Source: Ceratothoa steindachneri (lineage: Eukaryota > Arthropoda > Malacostraca > Isopoda > Cymothoidae). From it: DNA of 64,000 nucleotides. Shown here one piece after another: positions 1 through 11,869 of this stretch. Under the pieces are notes generated by a model. The model saw only the letters and a program-made list of their open reading frames with translations, made no database searches and was not told where the DNA came from. The DNA lies in contig OZ018319.1 in the NCBI GenBank assembly GCA_963969495.1, positions 203,921,100 through 203,985,099 of the forward strand, written 5' to 3'. The position numbers and the translations under genes were made by a program. Numbering within the stretch: the first letter of the stretch is position 1; each line of letters opens with the position of its first letter.

Positions 1-970
1 TCCATCACATGCTTCAATCACCCCGAAGATTTCACTTTATTCCAAGCGAAATGTAGTAATCTGGATCGAATGTGGTGGAGAGGAGGGGAAACCCTTCTCC
101 GACTAAGGGTAAAAGAAGAGGATTGGTGAAAGGTTCTGTTTTCACTTCTTCTCTACTTATTCAGCTGACTTCTTGAGGGAGGCGGACGCTGTAAGTCCTA
201 GGGCAAACCAAATTTCTTGCTTTCCAGAGTGGCAAAATTTAGAAGATAAATCCACAAACTCCCCGAGGGTTGCCTCCTTTAGACGTCTTTCTATGCAAGC
301 GACTCAGTAGGGGTAATTTTTTAAACAATGGTCTCACGAATGAGTGAAAAAATGTCTTTACATAATTTATAGTTAAATTGATTTTAATTATTTGTTTGTT
401 TCAAAGTTTCGCAAATAAAAAGGGTGAAAGAACCTTAAATGTTGACAGCTGTAATATAAAAACGTTATTAACAAGAGAATTCCTGATACCAATTTTTTTA
501 AAAATTGCTGAACGCAAAATTCTAAATATTATCCTATTGAAAACTCAATGTCGTTTTTATAAAGAAAATTAAAATTAAATAATTTTTAATTTCAAAAAAA
601 TACACTTATTCAGCAACATAGTTTCAGTCATTATTTCTTTCTTGAAGATTTTTTTTCAGTTTCGCTGAAATATATCGTTTACTATCTTTTTCCACCTTCT
701 TCATATTAAAGTAAGCTTTGACTTTACGAGGATGGTGCAATGACGGATGGTATCACGTCTAGTGCCATCAGATAAACCATTTATAGGGAGAGCCCTGTTG
801 TAGTGATTCAGGAGAGTTGTGTCCTATTCTGGTCTATGTTTTTTTCACTTACTTTACAAGGTTTTGCAGATGAATTAAGACGATTTTTAGTGATGCATAA
901 AACAGGTCATAAATACTAAAATAATGGTAATACATAGATTCATTCGAATGACATATGTATTAGCGCAAGA
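1..970. other. Unannotated AT-rich spacer
   Basis: No open frame here shows a recognisable domain, and no repeat or RNA gene was seen. The first 320 bases are less AT-rich than the rest; the remainder is AT-rich with short poly-T and poly-A runs. Confidence 0.5.
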
Positions 971-974
971 ACAT

Positions 975-1860
975 TTATCACTCAATATGGCCTCCCCTTT
1001 TAATCTTGTCTGTCGCTCGTGCGATGCAGGTCCTCAAACTATTGACACTCGAGTGTGGTGAAGCAATGGTCCTTGCTTGAAGGACGCTTAGCAAAAAGTA
1101 ATCGAGAAACTTGAGATCTGGGATAGTTCTGTGCCAGATGTTGGCCCTCACAAAAAATGGCACCTTCTCTCCAAGGAAGGCCTGTGCTGCCTTTGAGCTA
1201 TGGTATGGTGCAGAGTCCTGGATAAGCATTACATTGTTAAGCCCAAAATTCTGCTCCATCCAAGGTAACAGAGAGTTCTTCAAGATATCCAGATACTCCT
1301 TTGTGCCATTACTTGCCGCGGCAACAAATACCATCACAAAGGCAGGAAGCTGAATCCTAAACACAGGTGGGGCATCAGTAGGGTCATATGCAATCAATCA
1401 CCAAATAATCTCCGCCATTCACCTCAGCGTCCACAGTGAACTTATTCTTGTCCACAAACACGAAATCTTTTCCTGTACCTTGATGCTTGATGCATGACAG
1501 AAGCTTTAGCCTTTGCTGTTAAAAAGAGACTGCGTCATTGAACATATCTCGCCATGCAAAGGTTCCTGTTCACAGCTCTGAACACCGTGGAAAGGGACAC
1601 ATTGCGTTTATTTGCAAGAGTTGTCATGGAAGTGGATGGGTTGGCTTCAATCGAGCGTTTGAGACCAGCGAGAAACCTTGGATTGAACTTGGAATCACTT
1701 CGAGTCTTGTGTCCTTCTCTATCAACCTTTCCCTCTTCTTTAACTTGTTTATACACAAGATGAACCGTTGCTTTTGGAAGTTTTGTCAACTCACTGTTGT
1801 TGGCAGTGTGCCCGACCCGTGCCAAGACTACAATGGTAGAACGATCTTGTTGTTTCATGG
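975..1860 (-). pseudogene. Tc1/mariner-superfamily transposase relic
   Basis: Two minus-strand open segments belong to one decayed DNA-transposon transposase. The N-terminal piece (1858 down to 1535, 107 codons) looks like a helix-turn-helix DNA-binding domain. The C-terminal piece (1397 down to 978, 139 codons) carries parts of the DDE/D catalytic core: PPVF.IQLPAFVMVF, then LIQDSAPYHSSKAAQAFL with the second catalytic Asp, then a decayed IPDLKFLDYFL that corresponds to the usual SPDLNPLDYFLW block with the third Asp. Between them another frame reads VDKNKFTVDAEV, matching the SDEKLFTVD block that holds the first Asp. The gene is therefore frameshifted and probably lacks residues in the middle. 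No terminal inverted repeats were found. The family is well known in invertebrates; the exact clade is not resolved. Confidence 0.75.
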
Positions 1861-2404
1861 CTTTCTGCAGTTATATCAGTTCACTGTTTATCTGAAAATA
1901 AAGAGGAGGATTAGATGTTATGCAAGCAAAGTTTTGTCAGAAAATGAATTCTTAAACCCACGAAATCAACTGCTTAAAATTCGTCCCAATTTATTTGCAA
2001 GACTGCACTCGTTTGGCAACCAGTCAGGTACCTTCAACACATTTTAACTTTCACCAACTCCACTACTTTCTTTAGAAAGCTCCGCGTGGGAAGGTAAAAG
2101 AGTACGATTCTCCTCCTTTAATAGTCTATAGAATGGTGTACTATGTACCTTCCTCACATATTTCTATTTCTCCCCAATTGAATCACATTGTAAAAAATAC
2201 TAACGTTGGATTACTTCTTTTTCAAGTATTTCTGTTCATGTTTTGGCAGATTGCATGTAGTTATTTACTCTAAAAACGGCACCCGCATATGACACAAACT
2301 CATTTTCACACCTACACTGGAAAGGAAGATACCCTGGTAGGAAGGAATGGGACACCTTAAATCGAGCAAGAAACAAAGTGGGAAAAATAGGGGATGACCT
2401 CTAT

Positions 2405-4815
2405 ATATGGGGACTCACTACAAGTGTCCCATGCCCTTGTTAAATGTGGACTCACTACAAGTGCCCCCGTGCCCTTGATAAGTGGAGAAGCGCTACAAGT
2501 AACCCCGTGCCCTTATTAAGTGTGAAAACGTTACAATTACCCCATGCCCTTGTTAAATTGGCACTCACTACAAGTGCTCCCATGCCGTTGTTAAATATGG
2601 ACTCACTAGAAGTGCCCCATGCCCTTTTTAAGTGTGTACTCGGTGCGAGTGTCCCATGCCCTTATTAATTGGGGAACCAATACAAGTGCCCCACGCCCTT
2701 GTTAAATCTGCTCAGTACAAGTGCCCCTATGCCCATGTTAAATGGGGACTCGCTACAAGTGCCCTCATGCCCTTGTTATATAATACTCGCTACAAGTGCC
2801 CCCATTCATTCGTTACATGGGTACTCACTACAAGTGCCCCATGCCCTTATTAAATGTGGACTTGCTACAAGTGCTCCCATGTCCATGCTAAATGTGGACT
2901 CGCTACAAATGCTCCAATGCAATTTTTAATAGGGACTTGCTACAATTGCCCTAATTCCCTTGTTAAATGTGGACGCACTACAAGTCCCCCCAGTTCTTGT
3001 TAAATGTTGACTCGCTACAAGTGCTCCGTGCCCTTGTTAAATGGGGAAGCGCTACGAGTAGCTCCATAACCTTGTTAAATTGAGACTCGCTACAAATGTC
3101 TCCATGACCTTGTTAAATGTGGACTCGGTACAAAATCCCCATGCCCTTGTTAAAGTTAAATGCGACTCACTAACAGTGCCCCCTGTCCTTGTTAAATGGG
3201 AACTCACTACAAGTTGCCCCGTGCAGTGGTTAAATGTGCTCACTAAAAGGGACCACACCTCCATGCCCTTGTTAAATAGGAGGGGGGGGGGGGTCTCACT
3301 ACGATTTCCCCATGCCCTTGTTAAATGGGGATACACTAATATTGCCTACATTTCCTTGTTAAATGGTGACTTGCTAAGAGTGCCTCATGCCCTTGGTAAA
3401 TGGCTACTTAGTACAAGTTCCCCATGCCCTTGTTAAATGGGGCATCACTACAAGTGCCCCACAACCTTGTTAAAGGGGGACTCGCTAGTAGTGTCCCATA
3501 TCCTTGTTAAAGGTGGACTCGCTACAAGTGCCCCATGACTTTGTTAATTGTGGACTGGCTACAAGTTTCCCATGCCCTTGTTAATTGAGGTCTCACAACA
3601 AGTGTCCCCATTCTCTTGTTAAATGTAGACTCACTACACGTGTCCCAGGCCTTTGTTAAATGGTGACTCACTGCAAGTGCCCCATGCCCTTATCAAATGG
3701 GGACTTGCTACAAGTGACCCATGCCTTTTTTTAATGGAGACACCATTCATGTTCCACTATGACCTTGTTTAATGGGAACTCGCTACCACTATCCCCATCC
3801 CATGCTCTTGTTATATGAGGACTCACTTCAAGTGCCTCATACCCTTGTTAAATAGGGACTCATTACAAGTGACCCATCCCTTGTTAAATCGGGACTTGCT
3901 TCAAGTGTTCCATGCCCTTGTTAAATTGGGACTCGGTACAAGTGCCCCACGCCCTTGTTAAATGGGGACTAACTACAAGTTACGAATGACCGTGTTAAAT
4001 GTTGAGTCACTACAAGTGAACCATGCCCTGGTTAAATGGAGACTCGTTAGAAGTGTGTCTTCATTAAATGGGGACTCGCCTCAATTTTCCCCCCTTTGTT
4101 AAGTAGAGACTCAATACAAGTGTCCCATGACATTGTTAGTTGGAGACTCGCTACAAGTGTCTCCATACTCTTTTTAAATGGGTAATCATCCAAGTGGTCC
4201 AGTTCCCTTGTTAAATGGGCACCTTCTACAAGTGGTCCCATGCTCTTGTTAAATGGGCACTCGCTATAAGTGCCCCATGCCCTCTTTGAATGGGGACTCA
4301 CTATCAGTGCACCATGCGCTTATTTATTTGGGACTCACTACAAGTGACCCATGCCCTTATTAAATGGGGACTTGCTAACAGTGCCTCATGCCCTTTTAAA
4401 TGGGACTTACTACCAGTGCCTCATGCGTTTATATATTTGGGACTCACTACAAGTGACCCATGCCCTTGTTAAATGGGGACTCGCTACAATTGTCCCATGT
4501 CTTTGTTAATTGGGGGCTCGCTACAATTGCCCCATGCCTATGTTAAATGGGGACTCGCCTAAGTGTTCCATGTTTTTTGTTAAATGTTGTCTTGCTACAA
4601 GTGCAAGTACCATGGTTAAATGGGGGCTCACTATAAGTGCCCCATGCCCATATACCATTGCCTTTTTTAAATAGGGACTCACTATAAGTGACCCATGATG
4701 CCTTTATTAACTGGGGACACACTACAAGTGTCCACATGCTTTTTTTAAATGGGGACTCGCTACAAGTTCCTCATGCCCTTGTTAAATGGGGTCTCTCTAT
4801 AAGTGCCGCCTCTTG
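2405..4815. repeat. 36-bp minisatellite, about 65 copies
   Basis: About 2.4 kb of tandem copies of a ~36-bp unit, consensus near GGGGACTCGCTACAAGTG followed by CCCCATGCCCTTGTTAAAT. Copies differ by substitutions and 1-3-bp indels. Because 36 is a multiple of three, several frames on both strands stay open and give repetitive artefact peptides. The array ends abruptly near 4815. It is satellite DNA, not coding. Confidence 0.95.
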
Positions 4816-5289
4816 CCCTTGTGTGAAACCCATCCAAACATGGACCCATTCTCTCTTGGATCGAGTGGATCCGACCAAGGGCTCACTGGAACCAACTTCC
4901 TCAGCCTCTCGGTGCACCAGGGGCAAGGGGGCGGTAATAAAATATGACCATGACCATCACCCCAAATTGTTCAACCCTTTTTTCCATAAACCTTGATAAA
5001 TGAAGTGTACTAAATAAAATAGATCTATAAATTAAATGTATAAATTAATCTATTTTTATTCTTATACCACCTAATAACTCATTAATTCCCCCTCCCCCTT
5101 AGGGGAGTAATGCATAAAAAATTCATTAAATTCCCCCTCCCCTATTAAGTGGCGTAATTAAAATACATTACACGTGATTTCCAGAGAAAATTCCCGCTTT
5201 GATTAATTACTAATTCTCTTCGATAGTTGTAAGGACTCGAATTTTGCTGGATTTAAAGATCTAATCGGTTTTATTTCAATATTCTTAAC
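4816..5289. other. Spacer between two tandem repeats
   Basis: No gene is seen. Two copies of a TTCCCCCTCCCCY tract (about 5087-5099 and 5131-5143) sit in similar ATTAATTC/ATTAAATTC context, suggesting a short local duplication of about 45 bp. Confidence 0.5.
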
Positions 5290-6215
5290 ATGGTTCGATG
5301 CAAACTTAAGATTTGGTGTAATACCACTTACCATGATTTAGTTTGATACAACTGACCATGATTCGGTTTGATACAACTGACCATGATTTGGTTTGATACA
5401 ACTGACCATGATTTGATTTAATACAACTGACCATGATTTGGTTTGATACAACTGACCATGATTTGGTTTGATATGCGAGTGGTAATGAGTTGGTAACAAT
5501 TTGGTTGGATAGGGGCAATTACATTTTGTTTTGATATTGGCGATCACAATTTTGAAATAACAAGTTTTGAAATAAGTGATCATAGTTTTTTTTATTTAAT
5601 TGATCATATTTTGGTTTGGTATATGCAAGTGATCGTAAATGGTTTAGCATTTAGTGATCATAATTTGGTTTCATAAAGTGATCAATGTTTGGTTAAGATA
5701 AATGATCATAGGTGGTTTAGCATAAGTGATCGTAAATGGTTTGATAGTAGATAATCATAATTTGTTTCATATAAGTGAACAAATGGTTAAACATAAGTAA
5801 CCATATAACGACTTGATGTAAATAATTTGGTTTGATAAAAATGACCATGATTTTGTATAATGTAGATTTAGCGTTAATGATTTTGCTAGTGACAATTTGG
5901 TTTGATATAGATGACCTAAATCTGGTTTGACAAAAGTTATCATAAGTTTATTTAGTATAATTGATCATGAGTTAATTTGATATATGATTATAATTGATTT
6001 AATAAACGTGCTTCAATCTTTGTTTGACACGAGTGATCATGTTATTTTGATACATACAAATGGTCATAGTGTTTATTTAGGTGATCAATAGATTGTTTTA
6101 TATAAATTGATCATAAGTTGGTTTGATAAAATTTGGTTTGATTTGTGTGAACTTAAGTTTGTGTGATATAAGTGATCATAGGTTGATAAGATATAATAGA
6201 TCATAAGGCACTAAA
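5290..6215. repeat. 25-bp tandem repeat, homogeneous then decaying
   Basis: The unit is about 25 bp, near TTTGATACAACTGACCATGA with TTTGG between units. Copies at 5320-5475 are almost identical. Further right they decay into TTTGATAyAAGTGATCATAA-like units of variable length, out to about 6210. Minus-strand open frames here only reflect the repeat. Confidence 0.9.
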
Positions 6216-7738
6216 AGAAAGCGTCTAACCCTATTAAATGAGTGGTGCCGTACTGTTAAATATTTGCACCAGCTCATATCTATTTCAGTGTAGTGATTCC
6301 TCTATTGGTTACGGCTATAATGAGCTTCTACCATTCTCATTAGGGACTTAATTTAACAGTTGATCAAAACCACTCGTCGCTTAAATGGCAGCTGCCGTGA
6401 AATAGACGCAAATCTGATCGCCTCCAAAGACTAAGCAGACTCCATGTGGCTTGATTTCGCTGGACTGTTGCGCTTTCCCTCTGAGAAGCAACTATGTCCT
6501 AAACGTTGACTAACGAGTACAAACTGACGAGTACAAGAGAGGAGAAGTTTAAGTTATTTCGGATGGAAGAGAAAGATGAACTAGGTAATGAGAGGTGGAG
6601 AAGTAAAGTGGAGTGAAGTTAAGATCGCGTGGGGAAGAAGTAGAAAAAGACGAGTGAAAGTTGAAAATGGTATGTAGAAGGCAAATGAGTGGAGGAGTCT
6701 TTCATGTTTAAACTGCAGTAGCCTTTTGATGAAGGAGTTGTGTAGAGTAGGGTGAAAGAAAAGAAAAAAATGAGAGTGAAAAAATTTTAATGTGGTTGAA
6801 TGGAATGCATTGGATTAGAAACCTTTAGTCTGACTAACCTACCAACGCAGTTTACTTCATTCCACATACTCCTCTTTTACTGTATGACTCTTTCTAACAT
6901 CTACACAACTGACCCTCATTACACAGCTTAAAAACTTAGATCAATTAAAAGTAATGGGACTCATCGCTTGACGTGATTTTTAAGTCTTTGTAATTTAGAT
7001 ACTAATTAGCTAGACAAAGTTAGGTTATTTAGGTCTTTTTGACTAATGTGAATTTTGGATGTTGTATATTTATGTTAATTAGTTTATTTTAGGATCCATT
7101 ACCTATAGTGTGTGTGTGTATGTAAAGTGTAATTGATGCCAGTGGGAAGTATTTGTTTGGCCTACAAGAGTTTTAGAATGAGAATTGTAGAAGTGCATTG
7201 GCATCTATCGATTTAGAAGGGGGGCGGGGGCGTCGAATGAATAATTTGTTCTAAATTTGCCACTTTCGATTTTCCACTACTTTGTCTTCATCCACATCAT
7301 TAACTCCTGCTACACCCGCACATGTGCAAGCTCTATTGAAATTTAGGCGTGTATGAGTATGCTTGCATGAGCGTTTAAATAAAGTTTGTGTATGTGCGTT
7401 AGAATTTTGCTCATCCATGTCGACTATGCATAATGAGTCTACATGCCGATAAACTGAAGATGTCTGAGAGCATGCGGTTATGTTTGTGCATGTGTATTTC
7501 CCAGACGTCGGAAAAATCGACGTACGCAAATTTTAAGATTGCTTAATTGACTCGGGTTAATTCTATTTAGGGAATTGGGGGAAGGGGTTCGAGAGAGTTG
7601 CGGGCTCCTATGTCTCGAGTTTGCATTTATAACTTCGGATAACTTTACCACTTTCTCTACAAACAACTTCTAACAAGCTTTCTGGTAGTTGCCCTCGTTA
7701 GTTTTCCCTCCTTAGTTATAAGTATATACATATAATAA
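6216..7738. other. Spacer, no gene recognised
   Basis: A purine-rich stretch (about 6540-6790, many GAGAAG/GTGGAG motifs) is followed by ordinary AT-rich sequence. A short GT run lies near 7100, and 7320-7500 is rich in TGTG/GCATG words. Open frames are short and show no domain. Confidence 0.5.
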
Positions 7739-7803
7739 AAACAATAATTATAATGGCAATAAAATAATAGTAATAATAATAATAATCAAAGTCATAATAA
7801 TAA
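7739..7803. repeat. (TAA/AAT)n microsatellite, left flank of the TIR element
   Basis: An imperfect AAT/TAA tract directly abuts the left terminal inverted repeat at 7804. A similar tract follows the right end, so the element probably inserted into this simple sequence. Confidence 0.8.
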
Positions 7804-7841
7804 CACCGGGAAACAATTTAAAAAAAATTCTGTTGAGTTAG
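7804..7841 (+). repeat. Left terminal inverted repeat of the 2.2-kb element
   Basis: It pairs with 9992-10021. The outer 15 bases and the inner TGTTGAGTTAG block are conserved between ends; the A-rich middle differs in length. Confidence 0.85.
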
Positions 7842-8175
7842 ATTTTTGTGCTGATTTAGACTAAAATTAGCATGCTGATCCCAAATTTGTAGTCAGCTTT
7901 TTTATTGCACGTCTATTTTTTCTCCACAGCTTACTCCCCAGAGAAGTAAAATTAGACTGCTTAGCTGTAATAATATTTGCCTGCTGATTACGATTGAATT
8001 CATCTACAGCTACGTGGCAACTTGTTTGTGAAGTTACCATTGAGACAGTGCGGTGAGAGGTGTGTGTTGTACGTTCTATTTCGTTATATGCTGTTTTTTT
8101 TTTACCTTCAAAGCTGGTAACTATTCCATCTTAGTGTTTTATTTACATAGGTATATATTTCCTTTGTTTCAGATC

Positions 8176-9777
8176 ATGTCTGCTCCTGCAGACAACCCTG
8201 ACTCCTTCTGCTACATTTGTGGCAGTTTCACCATTCTAAGTCAGAGGGCAAACATCAGTGCATTTGTCAGACAAGCATATTTAGCATATTTTAAAGTAAA
8301 ACTCGGTGATCAAGACAAGCCCTGGACCCCCCATAAAGTGTGCACGCAGTGTGTCGAGAGTTTACGGATGTGGGCCAAAGGAACACGTGAGAGGTTGCCA
8401 TTTGATAACCCCATGGTTTGGCGAGAGCAAAAGGAGCATTGAACAGACCCTTACTTTTGTTTAGTAAAAACACCAGGATTTAGCAAGAAAAATAAAAGTA
8501 AAATAGAATATCCTAATCTAACATCAGCTATAAGGCCAATGCCTCATTCAGCTGAAATTCCAGTGCCAGTTTTGGAACAACTACCTCCTCTCGAAGATCT
8601 GAGTGATGTTGACGAACGCAGTGACATCAATGATGCAGATTTCGAAATTCACGGGGATTCGGTTCGTAGGGGATTTGATCAGCACGAGTTGAATGATTTG
8701 GCACGTGATTTGGGCCTATCAAAAAAAGCTTCAGAAATCCTAGCATCAAAACTGAATGAGAAAAACTTACTTTAACAAGGAGCGAAAGTATCATACTTTC
8801 GAACCAGAGAAAGTAATTTTCTGCAGTACTTTCGAAGTGGCAGCGGTTTTGTATATTGTCATAACATTCCTAGTTTACTAAAGGAATTAGGGCTTTCAAT
8901 CTACAATCCAAATGAATGGCGAATGTTTATTGACAGCTCAAAGCGGAGCTTGAAGTATGTCCTCCTACACAATAACAATTTATTTGGTGCATTCCTTATT
9001 GAGCATTTTGTCTGTCTTCGTGAAGAACATGGAGATATAAAGAGGGTCATTGAGTTATTGCAATATGACAAACACAATTGGATCATCTGTGTTAGCCTTA
9101 AAATGGTGTGCTTCCTTCTTGGTCAGCAACGTGGGTACACAAAGTATCCTTGCTTTCTCTGTATGTGGGATAGCAGAGCTCGAGGGAAGCATTGGGTTGA
9201 AAAGAATTGGCCTCCAAGATCTGATCTTAAAACTAGAGATCCCAACATTCTACATGAGCCACTTGTTGACAGGAAGAATATAATATTCCCACCTCTGCAC
9301 ATAAAACTAGGTCTCGTGAAGCAGTTTGTAAAGGCATTGCCAACTGATGGCGACTGTTTTAAGTACATCATCTTGACATTTCTTGGTCTGTCAATTGAAA
9401 AAATAAAGGCCGTTGTGTTTGATAGTCCACAAATTCGACAGCTCATCAAAGATGAACAGTTCAAAGGGACTATGTCAAACCTTGAGAAGAATGCTTGAAT
9501 TGTTCAGAATATATTGGAGAGCTACAAGGCGCTTGGTTACAACATGAGTATTAAACTACATTTTCTGCATTGCCATCTTGCCAGTTTTCTGGATGATCTT
9601 GGTGCTGTTAGCGACGAGCGAGATGGACTATTTAACCAAGATTTAAAGGTTATGAAAGAACGTTATCAGGGTAGATGGGATGTACATATGATGGCTGACA
9701 ATTGTTGGAGCATCAAACGCGATAGTCCTCAAGTTAAACACTCTAGAAAGAGCTATAAACGTAAATCTTTACCTTAA
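8176..9777 (+). pseudogene. Transposon-encoded zinc-binding protein, 533 codons with three stops
   Basis: A single reading frame runs from ATG at 8176 to the stop at 9777 with no frameshift, broken only by TGA at codon 89, TAA at codon 200 and TGA at codon 441. The ATG follows a TTTGTTTCAG acceptor-like site, so a 5' UTR intron is plausible. The N-terminus has a zinc-finger-like pattern, CxxC at residues 12/15 and CTQC at 56/59. An acidic linker follows. The core has FIDSSKRSLKYVLLHN, then ICVSLKMVCFLLGQQ..YTKYPCFLCMWDSRA (another CxxC), PPLHIKLGLVKQFVKAL, and near the end KLHFLHCHL, RYQGRWDVHMM and CWSIKRD. From memory, such proteins occur in many animal genomes as repeated uncharacterised proteins. 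The acidic residues expected in VDLKM and near the FHQD block appear changed here, so activity is doubtful even apart from the stops. The TIRs around it argue that it is the element's transposase. Confidence 0.8.
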
Positions 9778-9991
9778 CTACTTGCACATAATTATAATTA
9801 TATAATTACAGTAGCCATATCCTTTGTTAAAACATAATAGTATTAAATAAACATTGCAATCATGCCTGTTTCTTTTATATTTCATTGTATGTCAATATTT
9901 GAAAATTTTTCAAAAACTTGACGTGATAGAGAAAAACGGAGATCAGTTTTGGATTCAGGACCGAAAAATTAGTTAAAAACAGCTGTCAGAC

Positions 9992-10021
9992 CTAACTCAA
10001 CAAAAATTGTGTTCCCCAGTG
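9992..10021 (-). repeat. Right terminal inverted repeat of the 2.2-kb element
   Basis: CTAACTCAACA followed by AAAATTGTGTTCCCCAGTG, the inverse of the left end at 7804-7841. Confidence 0.85.
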
Positions 10022-10150
10022 TAATCATTATAAAGAAGATAAAATTAATAATAAACGGAATTAAATTAATAATAATTATAAGATAGTGATAATCGTAATA
10101 AAATACTACCAATAATAATTAAAATAATAATAATGATAATAATTGTAATA
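10022..10150. repeat. (AAT)n-rich microsatellite, right flank of the TIR element
   Basis: Imperfect AATAAT/TAATAA tracts continue the simple sequence that also precedes the element at 7739-7803. Confidence 0.75.
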
Positions 10151-11869
10151 CTTTCCATGCATATGTTTGAACATTTTTCTCTAATATTGCCTTGACTTCC
10201 ACCTTTCATTTATTATGTAAGGCAAAAATATCGGAAGGATTACCTCACGGTGTTGTATTTGAGAAATGGTGAAGGTGGGAGAGGTGAAGATGTTTGGAAG
10301 CTACCTCAACCGAGTAGCTAAAAATGTGTGTCTGTGTACATTTTTTTTATTTTTTAAATTGTTTACGTTGTGCGAAAGGAAGTTGAAGAAATGAAAGTAA
10401 AGGTGTGGATATCTTTCATGCATCTTCGCACCACCTTTACAGGTAAAAGAGGCAGTTATGGTGAATAAGCAAATAACTACTAAAATTACTTTCATAACAA
10501 GTACCAACTTAGATACTAAGTTTGTAGTCTTCCTCCAATCTTTCAGAATTTTCACCCCAACTTTTGCCATTTTAACACATGAAATACCTCACTCAGCGAA
10601 TTATAACCTCGGTTTCTCATCTTGTATGTGTGAGTAAGTGTGGGCATGGATATTTTTTATCTCCCATCTTGTCTTTTTAAAATATGTACTATTTATTAGT
10701 ACTATTGAAATCTCTTTTTTTATATATGTGTGAATGTGTAAGTGATAATTTTATCCAGTTCTAACTTTTCAATCTTCGTCATTCTTTTCCGGATAGATTT
10801 CTGAAAATCTACCCTAAACGCCTAATCGATCCAACTCGCTTACTACACTAATTCAGACGTGAGAGATCGAGGGAGAAATGAAACGATTCTATATACAGTC
10901 CTCTATTCACAAAAATTACAAATAATATGGAGTAAATATTTACAAGAGATATGGGGGTAAATAAATTGAAGATCTCGTTAGCAAAAAAATCCTATCACCA
11001 AATAAACAAGAGATAATTGAAAAAAACAACAAATACAATCCTTACAAAATACTGTATACACACAACTAAACGAACGATACAAAAGAAGCCTAGCAAGCAT
11101 ACTGGATCCAAACAATAAGAAAAGGCCTCACGTGGTATCCCCGGGGAGGAAGTCCTGTCGGCTACCACTCGAGTGTTCACAATTTGAAGAGGTCCAACAA
11201 GCTGGCTCCTCCAAGCTCAATATAATTATTGTTGCGATCCGGTCTCATATTGAGGCTATATAAAAAAAGCCCTCCTCCTTTCAAATGGGACGTACAATAA
11301 CTTTGACTGGCGTACCTCAACCCTAGAATCTCCGCGACTCTTTACAATTTGTAGGATTATCTTGAAATTTAATAGAGTGGCCTTTCGAAAAAATAATAAA
11401 CAAGAAAAAAACATTTTATATAAAATGAAATCCGGAATTTATATCATATATAAAAAGAAAAAAAAAACCTAAAACATTCCCATTCACACACACATTCTTA
11501 CAGAGGGAGGAAGAGGGTATTGGGAAAGGGGTGGGAGAATGGCCCTTCACACACACTCACATTCCCTTCACCACAGCCTCTTCACCTCTTCATGGCATGT
11601 GTGTGTGTAATATTTGATCTCGAAGCTTACTATCTCATCCAAAGCACTCTCTGACAGTACTTTATGACTGCTCATTTTTTATGTATGTTAAAAAGAGAGA
11701 TTGTGTTTATGTGTGAATGGGAGATAATGTGCACCTAAGATTATTTCTGTTTTCCACTGAGCACTAAGGTAATGGAGGCAAAGAATATATAGGAAATTAA
11801 CTAAATTCAATCATAATATTGGCAGATGATTAGTAATACAAAATTAGTTTTGTCTTTTAACTAGAAGAA
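10151..11869. other. Spacer, no gene recognised
   Basis: AT-rich with scattered TGTGTG and CACACA runs (near 10620-10745 and 11480-11610). A TATATAAAAAAAGCCC box occurs near 11259, with a less AT-rich stretch before it (11110-11250). It could be a promoter-like piece of an unrecognised element, but no LTR ends were found. Confidence 0.45.

Larger units (their letters stand above)
7804..10021 (+). mobile_element. TIR-bounded DNA transposon of uncertain superfamily
   Basis: A 2,218-bp unit with terminal inverted repeats. The left end starts CACCGGGAAACAATTT and reaches TGTTGAGTTAG at 7831-7841. The reverse complement of the right end starts CACTGGGGAACACAATTTTT and reaches the same TGTTGAGTTAG (9992-10002). 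Weaker similarity continues inward for roughly 60 more bases (CTGATTTAGACTAA against CTGTTTTTAACTAA, then GATCCCAAA against GAATCCAAA). Inside lies one plus-strand gene (8176-9777). Both flanks are TAA-rich, so a short target duplication such as TAA or TAATMA cannot be separated from microsatellite sequence. Superfamily not assigned. Confidence 0.82.

Noticed and set aside
2444..4996. Open frames of 60-118 codons with MGDSLQVPHAL-like repeats
   Set aside because: They are readings of the 36-bp satellite in several frames and on both strands; no start context, domain or codon bias.
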